From contig CBCXTT010000001.1 in NCBI GenBank assembly GCA_965178295.1, positions 1-41,926 of the forward strand: a stretch of DNA of 41,926 nt, written 5' to 3'. Below are positions 26,092 to 34,555 of the stretch, piece by piece; within the stretch, counting starts at the first letter, position 1, and each line of letters opens with the position of its first letter. The DNA comes from CBCXTT01 sp965178295. Lineage in GTDB: Bacteria; Pseudomonadota; Alphaproteobacteria; UBA7879. The notes under the pieces are model-generated. The model saw only the letters and a program-made list of their open reading frames with translations, searched no databases and was not told where the DNA came from. Position numbers and translations under genes: made by a program.

Positions 26092-26180
26092 GGTCTTGTG
26101 AGAATGGCATATAAAAAAAATCTCATCACAGTATTCTAAGGTCTTGTGAGAATGGCATATAAAAAAAATCTCATCACAGT
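26085..26180 (+). repeat. Perfect 48-bp tandem duplication across the bamA-skp junction
   Basis: Bases 26085-26132 and 26133-26180 are identical. The unit holds the last codon and stop of bamA, a ribosome site (TAAGG) and the first ten codons of skp. The first copy therefore contains a decoy start (ATG 26104) that runs 11 codons to TAA 26137, and the second copy holds the real skp start at 26152. The absence of any difference indicates a recent event. Confidence 0.95.
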
Positions 26181-26769
26181 TTTGGCATGTTGCGCTGTCG
26201 GCTACTTTTTTTATATAGCACTTCCCCAAAAATCAACGCTAGAACCTAGAGCGCGTGTGGCTAAAGTGGGTGTTGTCGATATTGATGCTATACTTGCTGA
26301 GCCCAAAGGTAAGCTCAATGCACAGCTTGATGCAATCATTAAGAAATATCATGCTGAGTTCAAAGGGTATGAAACAGAGTTTCGAACCGAGCATGAATCT
26401 CTGGCTGACCAGAAAAAAAATATAAAAACAGCGCCAATAAACGTGCAAAAAGAATGGGCGCAACGTAAGGATATTTTTGAAGCGCGTGTTCTTGCCACGC
26501 AGAAAACGGCGGAGAAGTGTCGAGATACTTTATCACGAGCTCATCAGCAGGTTCTTGAGAAAATGCATGGCCTTTTATTTGAGTTAATTCAAGCTGAAGG
26601 ACGGAAGCGTGACATGGACTTAGTTGTGCCTACAGGCCAAACCATCTATTGGCGTTCAACATTAGATTTGACGGCTGCTATACACGAGAAACTTGCACAG
26701 GAACTAGCAACGGCATCTTTTGACTTGGAAAAAGCCACGGCAGATGTGCGTCAAAGTGAGACACTATGA
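26152..26769 (+). CDS. skp: Skp/OmpH-family periplasmic chaperone
   Basis: Holds unfolded outer-membrane proteins on the way to BamA. The 205 residues have an N-terminal signal/anchor helix (LITVLACCAVGYFFYIAL), then VGVVDIDAILAEPKGK, a long charged coiled-coil pair (about 50-140) and the C-terminal strand motif MDLVVPTGQTIYW. ATG 26152 is used because TAAGG is correctly spaced for it; GTG 26146 is too close. Its first ten codons are duplicated upstream. The stop overlaps the lpxD start. Confidence 0.9.
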   Translation: MAYKKNLITVLACCAVGYFFYIALPQKSTLEPRARVAKVGVVDIDAILAEPKGKLNAQLDAIIKKYHAEFKGYETEFRTEHESLADQKKNIKTAPINVQKEWAQRKDIFEARVLATQKTAEKCRDTLSRAHQQVLEKMHGLLFELIQAEGRKRDMDLVVPTGQTIYWRSTLDLTAAIHEKLAQELATASFDLEKATADVRQSETL

Positions 26770-27782
26770 TTGACGATCGATTTTTTCATAATGTAGGTCC
26801 ATTTTCTGTTGGAGCGCTCTCAGATATTGTGCACGGTGAGGTGCGTGGAGATGAGTGTATGCCAATCAACAATCTTGGAGCAGTGCTTGATGTTGGTTCC
26901 CCGAATGCAATTACTTTTTATGTCCCTGGACGTCACCAAGTGAACTGGACACAGTCTCGTTTTTCTGCATGTATTGTTTCTCCGGAAGATGTTGAGACGT
27001 TGCCACAGTCTATAACATGCATCATGGTATCCTCCCCTTATAGGGCATTTTGTGCAATTGCCCGCGTTTTGTATCCTAATGTTGAAGACTATCTGATTGC
27101 ATCATCCCAGGACTATGGTGTGCATGAAAATGCCAGTATCGGACCAAATGTTCATCTATCCCCGGGCGTTGTCGTGGCAGAAGATGCAGAAATTGGAGAA
27201 GGAGCATGCATTGGGCCCAATGTAACGATTGGGCGTGGAGTAAAAATAGGAAAGTATTGTAAAATTCATGCGAATGTTACGCTTATGTGTAGCCTCATTG
27301 GGAACAGCGTGACAATTTTACCAGGGACTTGTGTGGGTCAAGCAGGGTTTGGCTTTAAGATGACTGCCGATGGTCCAATTGATTTACCGCAACTAGGCCG
27401 TGTTATTATTGATGATAATGTGAGCATAGGAGCTAATTCTACTATTGATCGTGGGAGCTTGAAAGATACAAAAATAGGCGCCCATACCCGCATCGACAAT
27501 CTTGTGCAAATTGCCCATGGTGTTGAACTTGGAGTTGGCTGCATCGTTGTTGCGCAGGTAGGAATCGCCGGTGGAACAAGGGTTGGTGATTTTTCAGCCC
27601 TCGCTGGCCAAGCAGGAGTGGCAGAGCATTTAGAAATTGGGAAAGGCGCACGTGTTGCCGCACAAAGTGGTGTAATGCGTTCTGTGCCAGCTGGCGAAAC
27701 AGTCGGCGGTTCTCCAGCGGTGCCAATTACAGAATGGCGTCGCCAATGTGTTACGCTCTCTCGTTTGGCACGCAAAAAATAA
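26766..27782 (+). CDS. lpxD: UDP-3-O-(3-hydroxyacyl)glucosamine N-acyltransferase LpxD
   Basis: Third step of lipid A synthesis; adds the N-linked hydroxyacyl chain from acyl-ACP. In 338 residues an N-terminal uridine-binding domain (1-100) is followed by left-handed beta-helix hexapeptide repeats (about 110-300; IGPNVHLSPGVVVAEDAEIGEG). The catalytic His is in DNLVQIAHGVELG. The ATGA overlap with skp points to coupled translation. Confidence 0.97.
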   Translation: MIDDRFFHNVGPFSVGALSDIVHGEVRGDECMPINNLGAVLDVGSPNAITFYVPGRHQVNWTQSRFSACIVSPEDVETLPQSITCIMVSSPYRAFCAIARVLYPNVEDYLIASSQDYGVHENASIGPNVHLSPGVVVAEDAEIGEGACIGPNVTIGRGVKIGKYCKIHANVTLMCSLIGNSVTILPGTCVGQAGFGFKMTADGPIDLPQLGRVIIDDNVSIGANSTIDRGSLKDTKIGAHTRIDNLVQIAHGVELGVGCIVVAQVGIAGGTRVGDFSALAGQAGVAEHLEIGKGARVAAQSGVMRSVPAGETVGGSPAVPITEWRRQCVTLSRLARKK

Positions 27783-27833
27783 TATGCCCCTGTGTACAAA
27801 AGAAGATTTTCTGAACAAAAGAGGCAATATGAA

Positions 27834-28289
27834 ATGGCACTTGAAAAGACTATAACAATAGAAGAAATTGAACGGTTAATTCCACATCGCTATCCAATAT
27901 TGCTGGTAGATCGTCTGCAGGATATTGCATGTGGAGAGAGATGTGTGGGAATTAAAAATGTCACAATGAATGAATGGTTTTTCCAAGGGCACTTTCCTGG
28001 AAAACCAGTCATGCCTGGTGTGCTTATTGTGGAAGCAATGGCGCAAACCGCAGGAGCCTTAGTCATGCACTCGCTTGGTCAAGAGTCGGGTGATAAGGGT
28101 GTGTATTTTATGTCGATTGATGAGGCGCGTTTTAGGCGGCCTGTGGTGCCTGGCGATACATTGCATATGCATATAGAAAAAAAAAAGAATCGCGGCCCTG
28201 TTTGGCAATTTACGGGCCGGGTCTATGTTGGAGAGGCGCTCGTGTCCGAAGCATGCTTTAAGGCAATGATTGCATCGAAAGATTCCTGA
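27834..28289 (+). CDS. fabZ: 3-hydroxyacyl-ACP dehydratase FabZ
   Basis: Dehydrates 3-hydroxyacyl-ACP in fatty acid elongation, competing with LpxA/LpxD for the same substrates. The 151 residues contain IPHRYPILLVDR and the hot-dog-fold active site HFPGKPVMPGVLIVEAMAQ (His53, Glu67). I use ATG 27834 with GAGG upstream; the 14-residue longer GTG start at 27792 adds sequence not seen in the family. TGATG overlap with lpxA. Confidence 0.96.
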   Translation: MALEKTITIEEIERLIPHRYPILLVDRLQDIACGERCVGIKNVTMNEWFFQGHFPGKPVMPGVLIVEAMAQTAGALVMHSLGQESGDKGVYFMSIDEARFRRPVVPGDTLHMHIEKKKNRGPVWQFTGRVYVGEALVSEACFKAMIASKDS

Positions 28290-29080
28290 TGCCAGGTGCA
28301 ATTCATCCTACGGCCATAATTAATGCAAACGCTGAAATAGGTGAAGATGTATATATAGGGCCTTTCTGTCAGATTGGACCTGGCGTGAAATTGGAAGAAA
28401 AAGTAAGACTGCTATCGAATGTAATACTCTCATCGAATGTACGGATTGGGGCTCATACGATTGTTTATCCGTTTGCTGTTCTTGGCGGCCTGCCGCAATT
28501 TAGACAGGAGCCTGGTGAGGCTTCAGGACATATCGAGGTGGGGTCGCATGTAACCATTCGAGAGTATGTTACAATTCACCTGGGCTCTCATAAAGGTAGC
28601 GGTGTCACAACGGTTGGTGCTCATTGTTTGCTGATGGTTGGATCTCATGTGGCACACGATTGTATTTTAGGGCACCATGTTGAACTTGTGAATCAGGCAA
28701 CATTAGGAGGTCACTGTACGGTTGGCAATTGGGCTATTATCGGTGGCTTGACAGCTGTGCATCAAAATGTACGCATTGGACAGCATGCTATTGTAGGCGG
28801 AATGTCTGGCGTGGAGAATGATGTGATTCCTTATGGTGCCATCTTTGGAAATAGAGCACATTTGGTGGGGCTGAATATTGTTGGTTTGAAGAGACACAAT
28901 TTTTCGCGTGAGGATATCCATGATTTACGAAATGCCTACCGACTTTTATTTTCTAATGAGAGGATGCTTAGTGAGCGCATCCAGGATGTAGAAAAAATGT
29001 TTTCGACTCATATACCGACCATGGAGATTATTAAATTTATGCAGAAAAAATCAAAAAGATCTGTGTGCTTGCCGCGCTAA
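28289..29080 (+). CDS. lpxA: UDP-N-acetylglucosamine O-acyltransferase LpxA
   Basis: First step of lipid A synthesis. The 263 residues form a beta-helix of hexapeptide repeats (about 1-190) with a helical C-terminus. The catalytic His123 lies in GSHVAHDCILGHH, and the acyl-ruler region GGHCTVGNWAIIGG is present. It overlaps the fabZ stop by one base and is followed by lpxI after 12 bp. Confidence 0.97.
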   Translation: MPGAIHPTAIINANAEIGEDVYIGPFCQIGPGVKLEEKVRLLSNVILSSNVRIGAHTIVYPFAVLGGLPQFRQEPGEASGHIEVGSHVTIREYVTIHLGSHKGSGVTTVGAHCLLMVGSHVAHDCILGHHVELVNQATLGGHCTVGNWAIIGGLTAVHQNVRIGQHAIVGGMSGVENDVIPYGAIFGNRAHLVGLNIVGLKRHNFSREDIHDLRNAYRLLFSNERMLSERIQDVEKMFSTHIPTMEIIKFMQKKSKRSVCLPR

Positions 29081-29092
29081 GAAAGGATAACT

Positions 29093-29974
29093 ATGGAAAA
29101 ACTTGGTATTATTTCAGGCGGGGGGCATCTTCCAAAACTGATTATCAGAGCCTGCCAGCAGCAGAAGAGATCTTTTTTTGTTCTGGGGCTTATGGATCAT
29201 GTTGACCCAGATACTCTTGATATAGCGATGGAAGCGGATATTGTACGCTTAGGTGAGATTGGCAAAGGTCTGTCCATTTTGAGAGAGGCAGGTGTGACGC
29301 AAGTTGTACTTGTGGGTAGTGTGCGCCGACCGAGCCTGCGCGAGATGAGACCAGATTTGACGGCGATAAAATGGCTGAGTCAGATTGGGTTGAATGCCTT
29401 TGGAGACGATGGTTTGCTACGCGGTGTGATTGAGTGTTTAGAGAAAAGTGGTATGTCTGTTTTAGGCGCACAAGATGTTTTGGATGATGTTTTAATGCCA
29501 GCGAATGTTTTGACTCAAGTTGTTCCTGGAGACTGGGATGCGATAGATATGGAGCGTGGGCTTCAGGTTGCACAATCCTTAGGTCGTCTAGATGTGGGTC
29601 AGTCTATCATTGTTGAACATGGAGTAGTTTTAGGCGTTGAAGCTATTGAAGGAACGCAGTTACTTCTAGAAAGATGCCGAAGCTTAAAACGTGAGCCAGG
29701 GCGATCCGGTGTGTTGGTAAAAGTGTGTAAACCTCACCAAGATAAACGAGTAGATTTACCAACAATTGGACTGGATACGATCGCGCAAATTGTCGCGTGT
29801 GATCTTAATGGTATTTATCTTGAAGCGGGTTCTTCTTTTGTTCTGGATAAGCAGCAAGTAGTGCGGGCTGCAAACGATGCCAAGATATTTCTGTATGGGT
29901 TTGATGGGAAAACATCGCAATTCGACAGGCTGAATGGAGATGTAATGACCAATAAATTGAGTGAGAGTGTCTGA
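29093..29974 (+). CDS. lpxI: UDP-2,3-diacylglucosamine pyrophosphatase LpxI
   Basis: Hydrolyses UDP-2,3-diacylglucosamine to lipid X; the alphaproteobacterial replacement for LpxH. The 293 residues start LGIISGGGHLPKLI and contain GEIGKGLSILREAGVTQVVLVGSVRRP and the C-terminal domain with GRSGVLVKVCKPHQDKRVDLPTIG, as in LpxI/DUF1009 proteins. It lies between lpxA and lpxB, the expected place. Confidence 0.94.
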   Translation: MEKLGIISGGGHLPKLIIRACQQQKRSFFVLGLMDHVDPDTLDIAMEADIVRLGEIGKGLSILREAGVTQVVLVGSVRRPSLREMRPDLTAIKWLSQIGLNAFGDDGLLRGVIECLEKSGMSVLGAQDVLDDVLMPANVLTQVVPGDWDAIDMERGLQVAQSLGRLDVGQSIIVEHGVVLGVEAIEGTQLLLERCRSLKREPGRSGVLVKVCKPHQDKRVDLPTIGLDTIAQIVACDLNGIYLEAGSSFVLDKQQVVRAANDAKIFLYGFDGKTSQFDRLNGDVMTNKLSESV

Positions 29975-29982
29975 GTGCGCGC

Positions 29983-31206
29983 ATGAACAGAACACGTAAG
30001 CCAAAAATTATTATTATTGCGGGCGAGCCTTCAGGGGACTTGATTGGAGCGCAACTCATAAAATCCCTTAAGAAAAGACTGCCCAATGCTTATTTTTATG
30101 GGGTTGGAGGGGGCCAGATGATTCAGGAAGGTCTTCACCCCTTTCTGTCTGTAGCGCAATTATCTATCATGGGTATCACTGAAGCACTGACAAAAATTTT
30201 TACAGTTTACAAGCATCTGACATTTGTTTCAGATGAGATTCGCGCAGTGTCTCCAGACGTGGTGATTACTATTGATTTTCCAGGCTTTAATTTTCGTTTA
30301 GCAAAAATTTTACAAGGGTGTGGCGTGCCATTAATTCACTATGTTGCTCCGACTGTTTGGGCCTGGCGCCCAAAGCGTGCTGAAAAAATTTCTAAGTTAT
30401 ATACGCATCTGCTCATGCTTTTCCCTTTTGAGGCACCCTATTTTGAAAAGGAAAAATTACCCGCAACATTTGTAGGGCATCCATTAGTGGAGATGCCGTA
30501 TGCACATGGCGATGGACAACGCTTTCGTAATACGCATGGTATTAATAGCAATGTTCCGCTTCTTTGTTTGTTGCCCGGCAGTCGTGTGAGTGAGGTTAAT
30601 AGATTAATGCCTGTTTTCAAAATCGCTGCGGAAAAACTTTCTAAATGCCATTCGATGATATCAGGAAATTTTGATATACAACATGGATACGCGAGTTACG
30701 CTAGTGAAAGCATGGACTTTGCATCATTAGAAATTGTGATTCCTACTATTGCTCAGGTTCAATCTATTGTTGAGATACAGGTGAAACATTGGTCTATCAA
30801 AGCACATTTGGTCACGTCATTTGAAGAGAAAGTAAACGCATATGCTGCCTGCAGTGGAGCGATTGCAGCGTCTGGCACTGTTTCTCTAGAGCTTGCCCAA
30901 GCCGGTCTTCCACATTTAATTGCCTATAAGGTTTCCTGGTTGAACGCAGCATTGCTGCGTGCTCAAATCAAAATCCCTTATGTATGCATGGTTAATATTC
31001 TGTTAGATAAATTTGTAGTGCCCGAGCTTTTGCAAGAAAAATGCACGCCTGATGATATTTATCATGCAGCAGTCGATTTGTTTTTCAACCCTGCACATAT
31101 GAAATCCCAGAAAGAAAATTTCAAAGATGTTATCCGTCTATTGACGCCACCACAAGATGTGCCTAGCAACGTTGCGGCAGACGTGGTTCAGTCATATATC
31201 TCATAA
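29983..31206 (+). CDS. lpxB: Lipid A disaccharide synthase LpxB
   Basis: Condenses lipid X and UDP-diacylglucosamine into the lipid A disaccharide at the inner membrane. The 407 residues show IAGEPSGDLIGAQLI, GVGGGQMIQEGL, FPGFNFRLAKIL, HYVAPTVWAWRPKRA, LLPGSRVSEV and AASGTVSLELAQAGLP. It closes the operon; no clear hairpin terminator follows. RBS is poor and the start ATG lies 8 bp after lpxI, suggesting coupling. Confidence 0.97.
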   Translation: MNRTRKPKIIIIAGEPSGDLIGAQLIKSLKKRLPNAYFYGVGGGQMIQEGLHPFLSVAQLSIMGITEALTKIFTVYKHLTFVSDEIRAVSPDVVITIDFPGFNFRLAKILQGCGVPLIHYVAPTVWAWRPKRAEKISKLYTHLLMLFPFEAPYFEKEKLPATFVGHPLVEMPYAHGDGQRFRNTHGINSNVPLLCLLPGSRVSEVNRLMPVFKIAAEKLSKCHSMISGNFDIQHGYASYASESMDFASLEIVIPTIAQVQSIVEIQVKHWSIKAHLVTSFEEKVNAYAACSGAIAASGTVSLELAQAGLPHLIAYKVSWLNAALLRAQIKIPYVCMVNILLDKFVVPELLQEKCTPDDIYHAAVDLFFNPAHMKSQKENFKDVIRLLTPPQDVPSNVAADVVQSYIS

Positions 31207-31527
31207 GATTGACTGTTTTGAAGTGGGTTGTAGCATATTCTCTTTTGCAATGCTTATCACATCTGCACGTACGTTCTAGCGCACGTTTTTGGTACTCATT
31301 TTTCTCTATTGAGTCATATTGCTATCATGGGTTTAGGGTTGTTAGCGTCGGTTGGCCATGAACTGATTGCACGACCTCGTTTTGTGTATTGTGGAGGAGG
31401 CGCTGGTTTTGGGGAATCCAACAGCATCCTTTTAATTTATGATTCCCTGCATCTATTATGTATATTACTCATTGCAAGAATGTCAACATGACAATTTTTT
31501 CCGAGAGCAAGAGTGTGAGTAATGTGA
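31207..31527. other. No supported gene
   Basis: Downstream of lpxB I see no credible gene, tRNA or strong terminator. A 60-codon plus-strand frame (31309-31491; MGLGLLASVGHELIARPRFV) has no ribosome site and is probably decayed or fortuitous. Confidence 0.4.
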
Positions 31528-31826
31528 GAGTACGTTGACCAATACATTTTTTATTTTTATATTTTTTGCACACGTATCTGGAAGAAAACAGTTCCAAGCA
31601 TGGAAGAGATTGCCAGAGCAATGCAGATTCTGATTAGAGCAGTGGCTTATTAAAGTGTGCTGATGTTTGATGGTTGCATTAAAGAGTTTGGAATGTTGAC
31701 CCACGATCGGAAGTAAGCGAGTGGGTGTTGCAGGCATACAATCGCTATTCTAGCGGTGATGACATTATGTGAATTGTGGATCGTCACAAGACAGCGAAGA
31801 AAAGGAGAGAAGCGATGGGTAGTTGA
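31528..31826 (+). pseudogene. Degraded unidentified gene
   Basis: One frame reads FCTRIWKKTVPSMEEIARAM then QILIRAVAY, TAA, SVLMFDGCIKEFG. A shifted frame takes over near 31682 with VWNVDPRSEVSEWVLQAYNR and YSSGDDIM, TGA, IVDRHKTAKKRREAMGS, TGA at 31826. Two in-frame stops and one indel would be needed to explain it. The product is not recognised. Confidence 0.4.
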
Positions 31827-31937
31827 GCTGTTTAATTATTTTTCTCCTTCCATCTATTAATAAATTAGTCTCTCAAAAAAATTTACCATATATGATTTCT
31901 TGTGTGATGTGCGGTCGGTAGAACGTCAGTGTCACCC

Positions 31938-33038
31938 CTATACATTAAATCTAAAATGCAATATATCACCATCTTTGACAATATATTCCTTGCCTTCTTG
32001 GCGCATTTTCCCTGTCTCCTTTGCTCCATTCTCACCGCCACATGCGATGTAATCATCGTAAGAAATTGTTTCAGCACAGATAAATCCACGCACAAAGTCA
32101 CTATGTATCTGACCAGCCGCCTCAGGCGCTGATGAATTTTTATACGCAGTCCATGCGCGAGCTTCTTTTGGGCCAACTGTAAAAAATGTTAGGAGATCGA
32201 GTAGTTTGTATCCCCCTTGTATGACCCGACCTAACCCTGCTTTCTTGAGGCCCAACCCTTCCAAGAATTCACGCTGATCGTCAGCATTCATAAGCGAAAT
32301 TTCTGCTTCGATGGCAGCGCTAATCACGATAGTTTCTGCACCTTCTTCTGTTGCGATCGTCTTCACTTTTTGAGACCATTTATTTCCAGTGGCTACTTCA
32401 TCTTCTGCAACATTGCAAATATATAAAATGGGCTTCGTTGTCAAAAGTTGGAGTTGATACAAGAGATTCGTTTCATCTGCATCCTTAGGAGAGAATTCAC
32501 GTGCAGGGCATCCCGCCTGTAGAAGAGGCAGGACTGTATTAATAATGTCTAATTTTTTCCTTGCCTCACTGTCGTTGCTGCGTGCTTTTTTGATGATGGC
32601 TTGCTTACTGTGCTCAAGGTTTTCTAAGTCTGACAGCAATAGCTCTGTTTCAATGATATCCTTATCACGTAGGGGGTCAATTCTATCCTCAACATGAGTA
32701 ATGTTCTCATCTTCAAAGCAGCGCAGAACGTGAATAATGGCATCAACCGCGCGTATATTACCTAAAAACTGATTGCCAAGTCCCTCACCCTTACTGGCAC
32801 CCCTCACTAACCCTGCAATATCAACAAACTCAAGGTATGTTGGAATAATACGTTGAGATCCTGCAATGGAGGCAATTGTTTCAAGGCGATCATCAGGCAC
32901 GCCAACACGTCCTTTGTTGGGCAGGATCGTACAGAAAGGGTAGTTTTCTGACTGCGCTTGTGCTGTTTTGGTGAGAGCATTAAACAGTGTGGATTTTCCC
33001 ACATTCGGCAGCCCGATAATACCGCAATTAAATCCCAT
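31938..33038 (-). CDS. ychF: Ribosome-associated GTPase/ATPase YchF
   Basis: Obg-family nucleotidase that prefers ATP and binds ribosomes; linked to stress responses. The 366 residues have G1 GLPNVGKSTLFNALT (9-23), G3 DIAGLVRGASKGEGLGNQFL, a helical insert around 130-200, and the C-terminal TGS domain (FFTVGPKEARAWTAYKNSSAPEAAGQIHSDF) to its usual end EGKEYIVKDGDILHFRF. Intact. Part of the conserved rplY-pth-ychF set, 18 bp after pth. Confidence 0.97.
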   Translation of the reverse strand: MGFNCGIIGLPNVGKSTLFNALTKTAQAQSENYPFCTILPNKGRVGVPDDRLETIASIAGSQRIIPTYLEFVDIAGLVRGASKGEGLGNQFLGNIRAVDAIIHVLRCFEDENITHVEDRIDPLRDKDIIETELLLSDLENLEHSKQAIIKKARSNDSEARKKLDIINTVLPLLQAGCPAREFSPKDADETNLLYQLQLLTTKPILYICNVAEDEVATGNKWSQKVKTIATEEGAETIVISAAIEAEISLMNADDQREFLEGLGLKKAGLGRVIQGGYKLLDLLTFFTVGPKEARAWTAYKNSSAPEAAGQIHSDFVRGFICAETISYDDYIACGGENGAKETGKMRQEGKEYIVKDGDILHFRFNV

Positions 33039-33056
33039 AATTTTTCCTTTTAGTTT

Positions 33057-33642
33057 TTAGCTCACATTTTTCCTATTTTGCATTACCTTGCTAGAAAAAA
33101 TGTTTGGCTCTGTATGCAGCAGTTCTGGAGCATGGTAGCAAATTTCTTGAAACAATGTATCCATCCAGTTATGGTCATCTGCATTGAATTGTGACAATAC
33201 ATAAGAGGAGACGTTTTGTCTACTATGACCGGGGCGCCCCACACCAATTTTGCAACTCCAAAAATCAGTTCCAGCATGTTGTGCAATGCTTTTTATGCCG
33301 TTGTGCCCACCATGTCCTCCCCCTTTTTTAAGCCTCAGTTTTCCTGGAATCATATCGATATCATCACAAAATATGAAAACATCTTTCATAGGAATTTTGT
33401 AGAAGGAAACCACTTCCCCAACGGAGATTCCCAGAGCGATTCATGAAGGTTGTGGGCTTTAAAAGACACACCCTCTGCGAGCCAATCAGGCCTTCTGAAA
33501 AAAGACCATGATACTTTTTTTTGAAATCAGGAAAAGAATAATTTTGGTGAAGTGCATCAATTACAAGAAAGCCCACATTATGTCGAGTAAAGGTATATGC
33601 ATCTCCGGGGTTTCCTAGTCCTATGAGGGCCTTTATAAACAC
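33057..33642 (-). pseudogene. pth: Peptidyl-tRNA hydrolase gene with one frameshift
   Basis: Pth releases peptides from stalled peptidyl-tRNA and is normally essential. GTG 33642 after GGGAGG starts ALIGLGNPGDAYTFTRHNVGF with the conserved Asn and catalytic His, and runs to LLKPTTFMNRSGN. There one extra base (about 33423-33427, in AATCTCCG) shifts the frame. The rest (VGEVVSFYKIP, FCDDIDMIPGKL with the Asp, GGGHGGHNGIKS with the Asn, GVGRPG) is complete in the +1 frame down to TAA 33057. All catalytic residues remain, so this is either a very recent lesion, a recoded gene or a sequencing error. Confidence 0.9.
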
Positions 33643-33697
33643 AGATACCTCCCGCTTAAAAAATGTGGACGTACTTTTAAATATAGTCTAAGTTTTT

Positions 33698-34357
33698 TTA
33701 CTCAGCCTTATCTTTGTTGGCAGGAGTGTTTTCGGCTCCACTCTCTCCAATATCATTTACAGATTCATCATCATTATTAGATTTGTTGCTTACCTTAGGC
33801 GGAACAATGGTTGCGAGTGTTTCGTTTTCATCCATGTGGGCAAAGGAAACTCCTGTTGGAAGGGGAATGTCTGGCATACGCAACGTAAATCCAATATCTT
33901 GATTATCTAAATCAATTTCAAAATGTTTTGGGATTGTGTCTGGACTGCAATTTACATCAATTGTATGATGTACAACATTTAAGATGCCGCCCATTTTGAG
34001 GCCCGGGCACTTGTCATTGTTTGTAAAATACAGCGGCACTTTCAAATGAATCTTACTGTTTGCGCTAACGCGCATAAGATCAACATGCATGGGTGCATCA
34101 GTCACGGGATGTAGCTGTACGTCACGCACAAGAGCACGCTCTTTTTTGTCACTAAAAGTGATTGAGAAAATCTTAGTTGAAAACCCTGGCTTATGCATTT
34201 CTTTTACAAGAATACGTGCTTCGATTTTCAAGTTTATAGGTGCTTTTGCATCACCGTAAAGGCTTACAGGAACAAAACCCTGTTGGCGCACAGCACGAGC
34301 AGATCCAGTCCCAATCATGTCTCGTGTTTTTACATCCAGCGCATCGAAGGTCGTCAT
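33698..34357 (-). CDS. rplY: Large ribosomal subunit protein bL25, Ctc type
   Basis: 5S rRNA-binding ribosomal protein of the longer L25/Ctc kind. Of 219 residues, 1-95 form the L25 domain (GTGSARAVRQQGFVPVSLYG; HPVTDAPMHVDLMRVS) and 96-185 the beta-rich Ctc domain (VPLYFTNNDKCPGLKMGG). The tail is acidic and Asn/Asp/Glu-rich. TTAAGGAG precedes ATG 34357. It heads the rplY-pth-ychF operon and faces away from the glycosidase gene. Confidence 0.96.
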   Translation of the reverse strand: MTTFDALDVKTRDMIGTGSARAVRQQGFVPVSLYGDAKAPINLKIEARILVKEMHKPGFSTKIFSITFSDKKERALVRDVQLHPVTDAPMHVDLMRVSANSKIHLKVPLYFTNNDKCPGLKMGGILNVVHHTIDVNCSPDTIPKHFEIDLDNQDIGFTLRMPDIPLPTGVSFAHMDENETLATIVPPKVSNKSNNDDESVNDIGESGAENTPANKDKAE

Positions 34358-34555
34358 TTTTATCTCCTTAATTCAACAGAAAAACCCATAATATCGCTTG
34401 GAACTATGAGCAATACAAAACACCTCACCCGACTAATATGATGTTTTATTAAATTTCGCAAGTCTTTTTTCGTGTACGAGCGATAAAATTGATGGATGTA
34501 TTGGATGGTTTGCAGTACGCTCTAGACTTATTGTAATAGAAACGGAGATTAAGGC

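Noticed and set aside
27338..27799. 153-codon open frame antisense to lpxD
   Set aside because: Lies wholly within lpxD, which has all family motifs; no ribosome site.
29190..29573. 127-codon open frame antisense to lpxI
   Set aside because: Shadow of a well-recognised gene, rich in His, Ser and Leu without any motif.
33418..33430. Programmed frameshift in pth
   Set aside because: The junction (AATCTCCG) matches no known +1 or -1 recoding motif, so I treat it as a lesion or read error.
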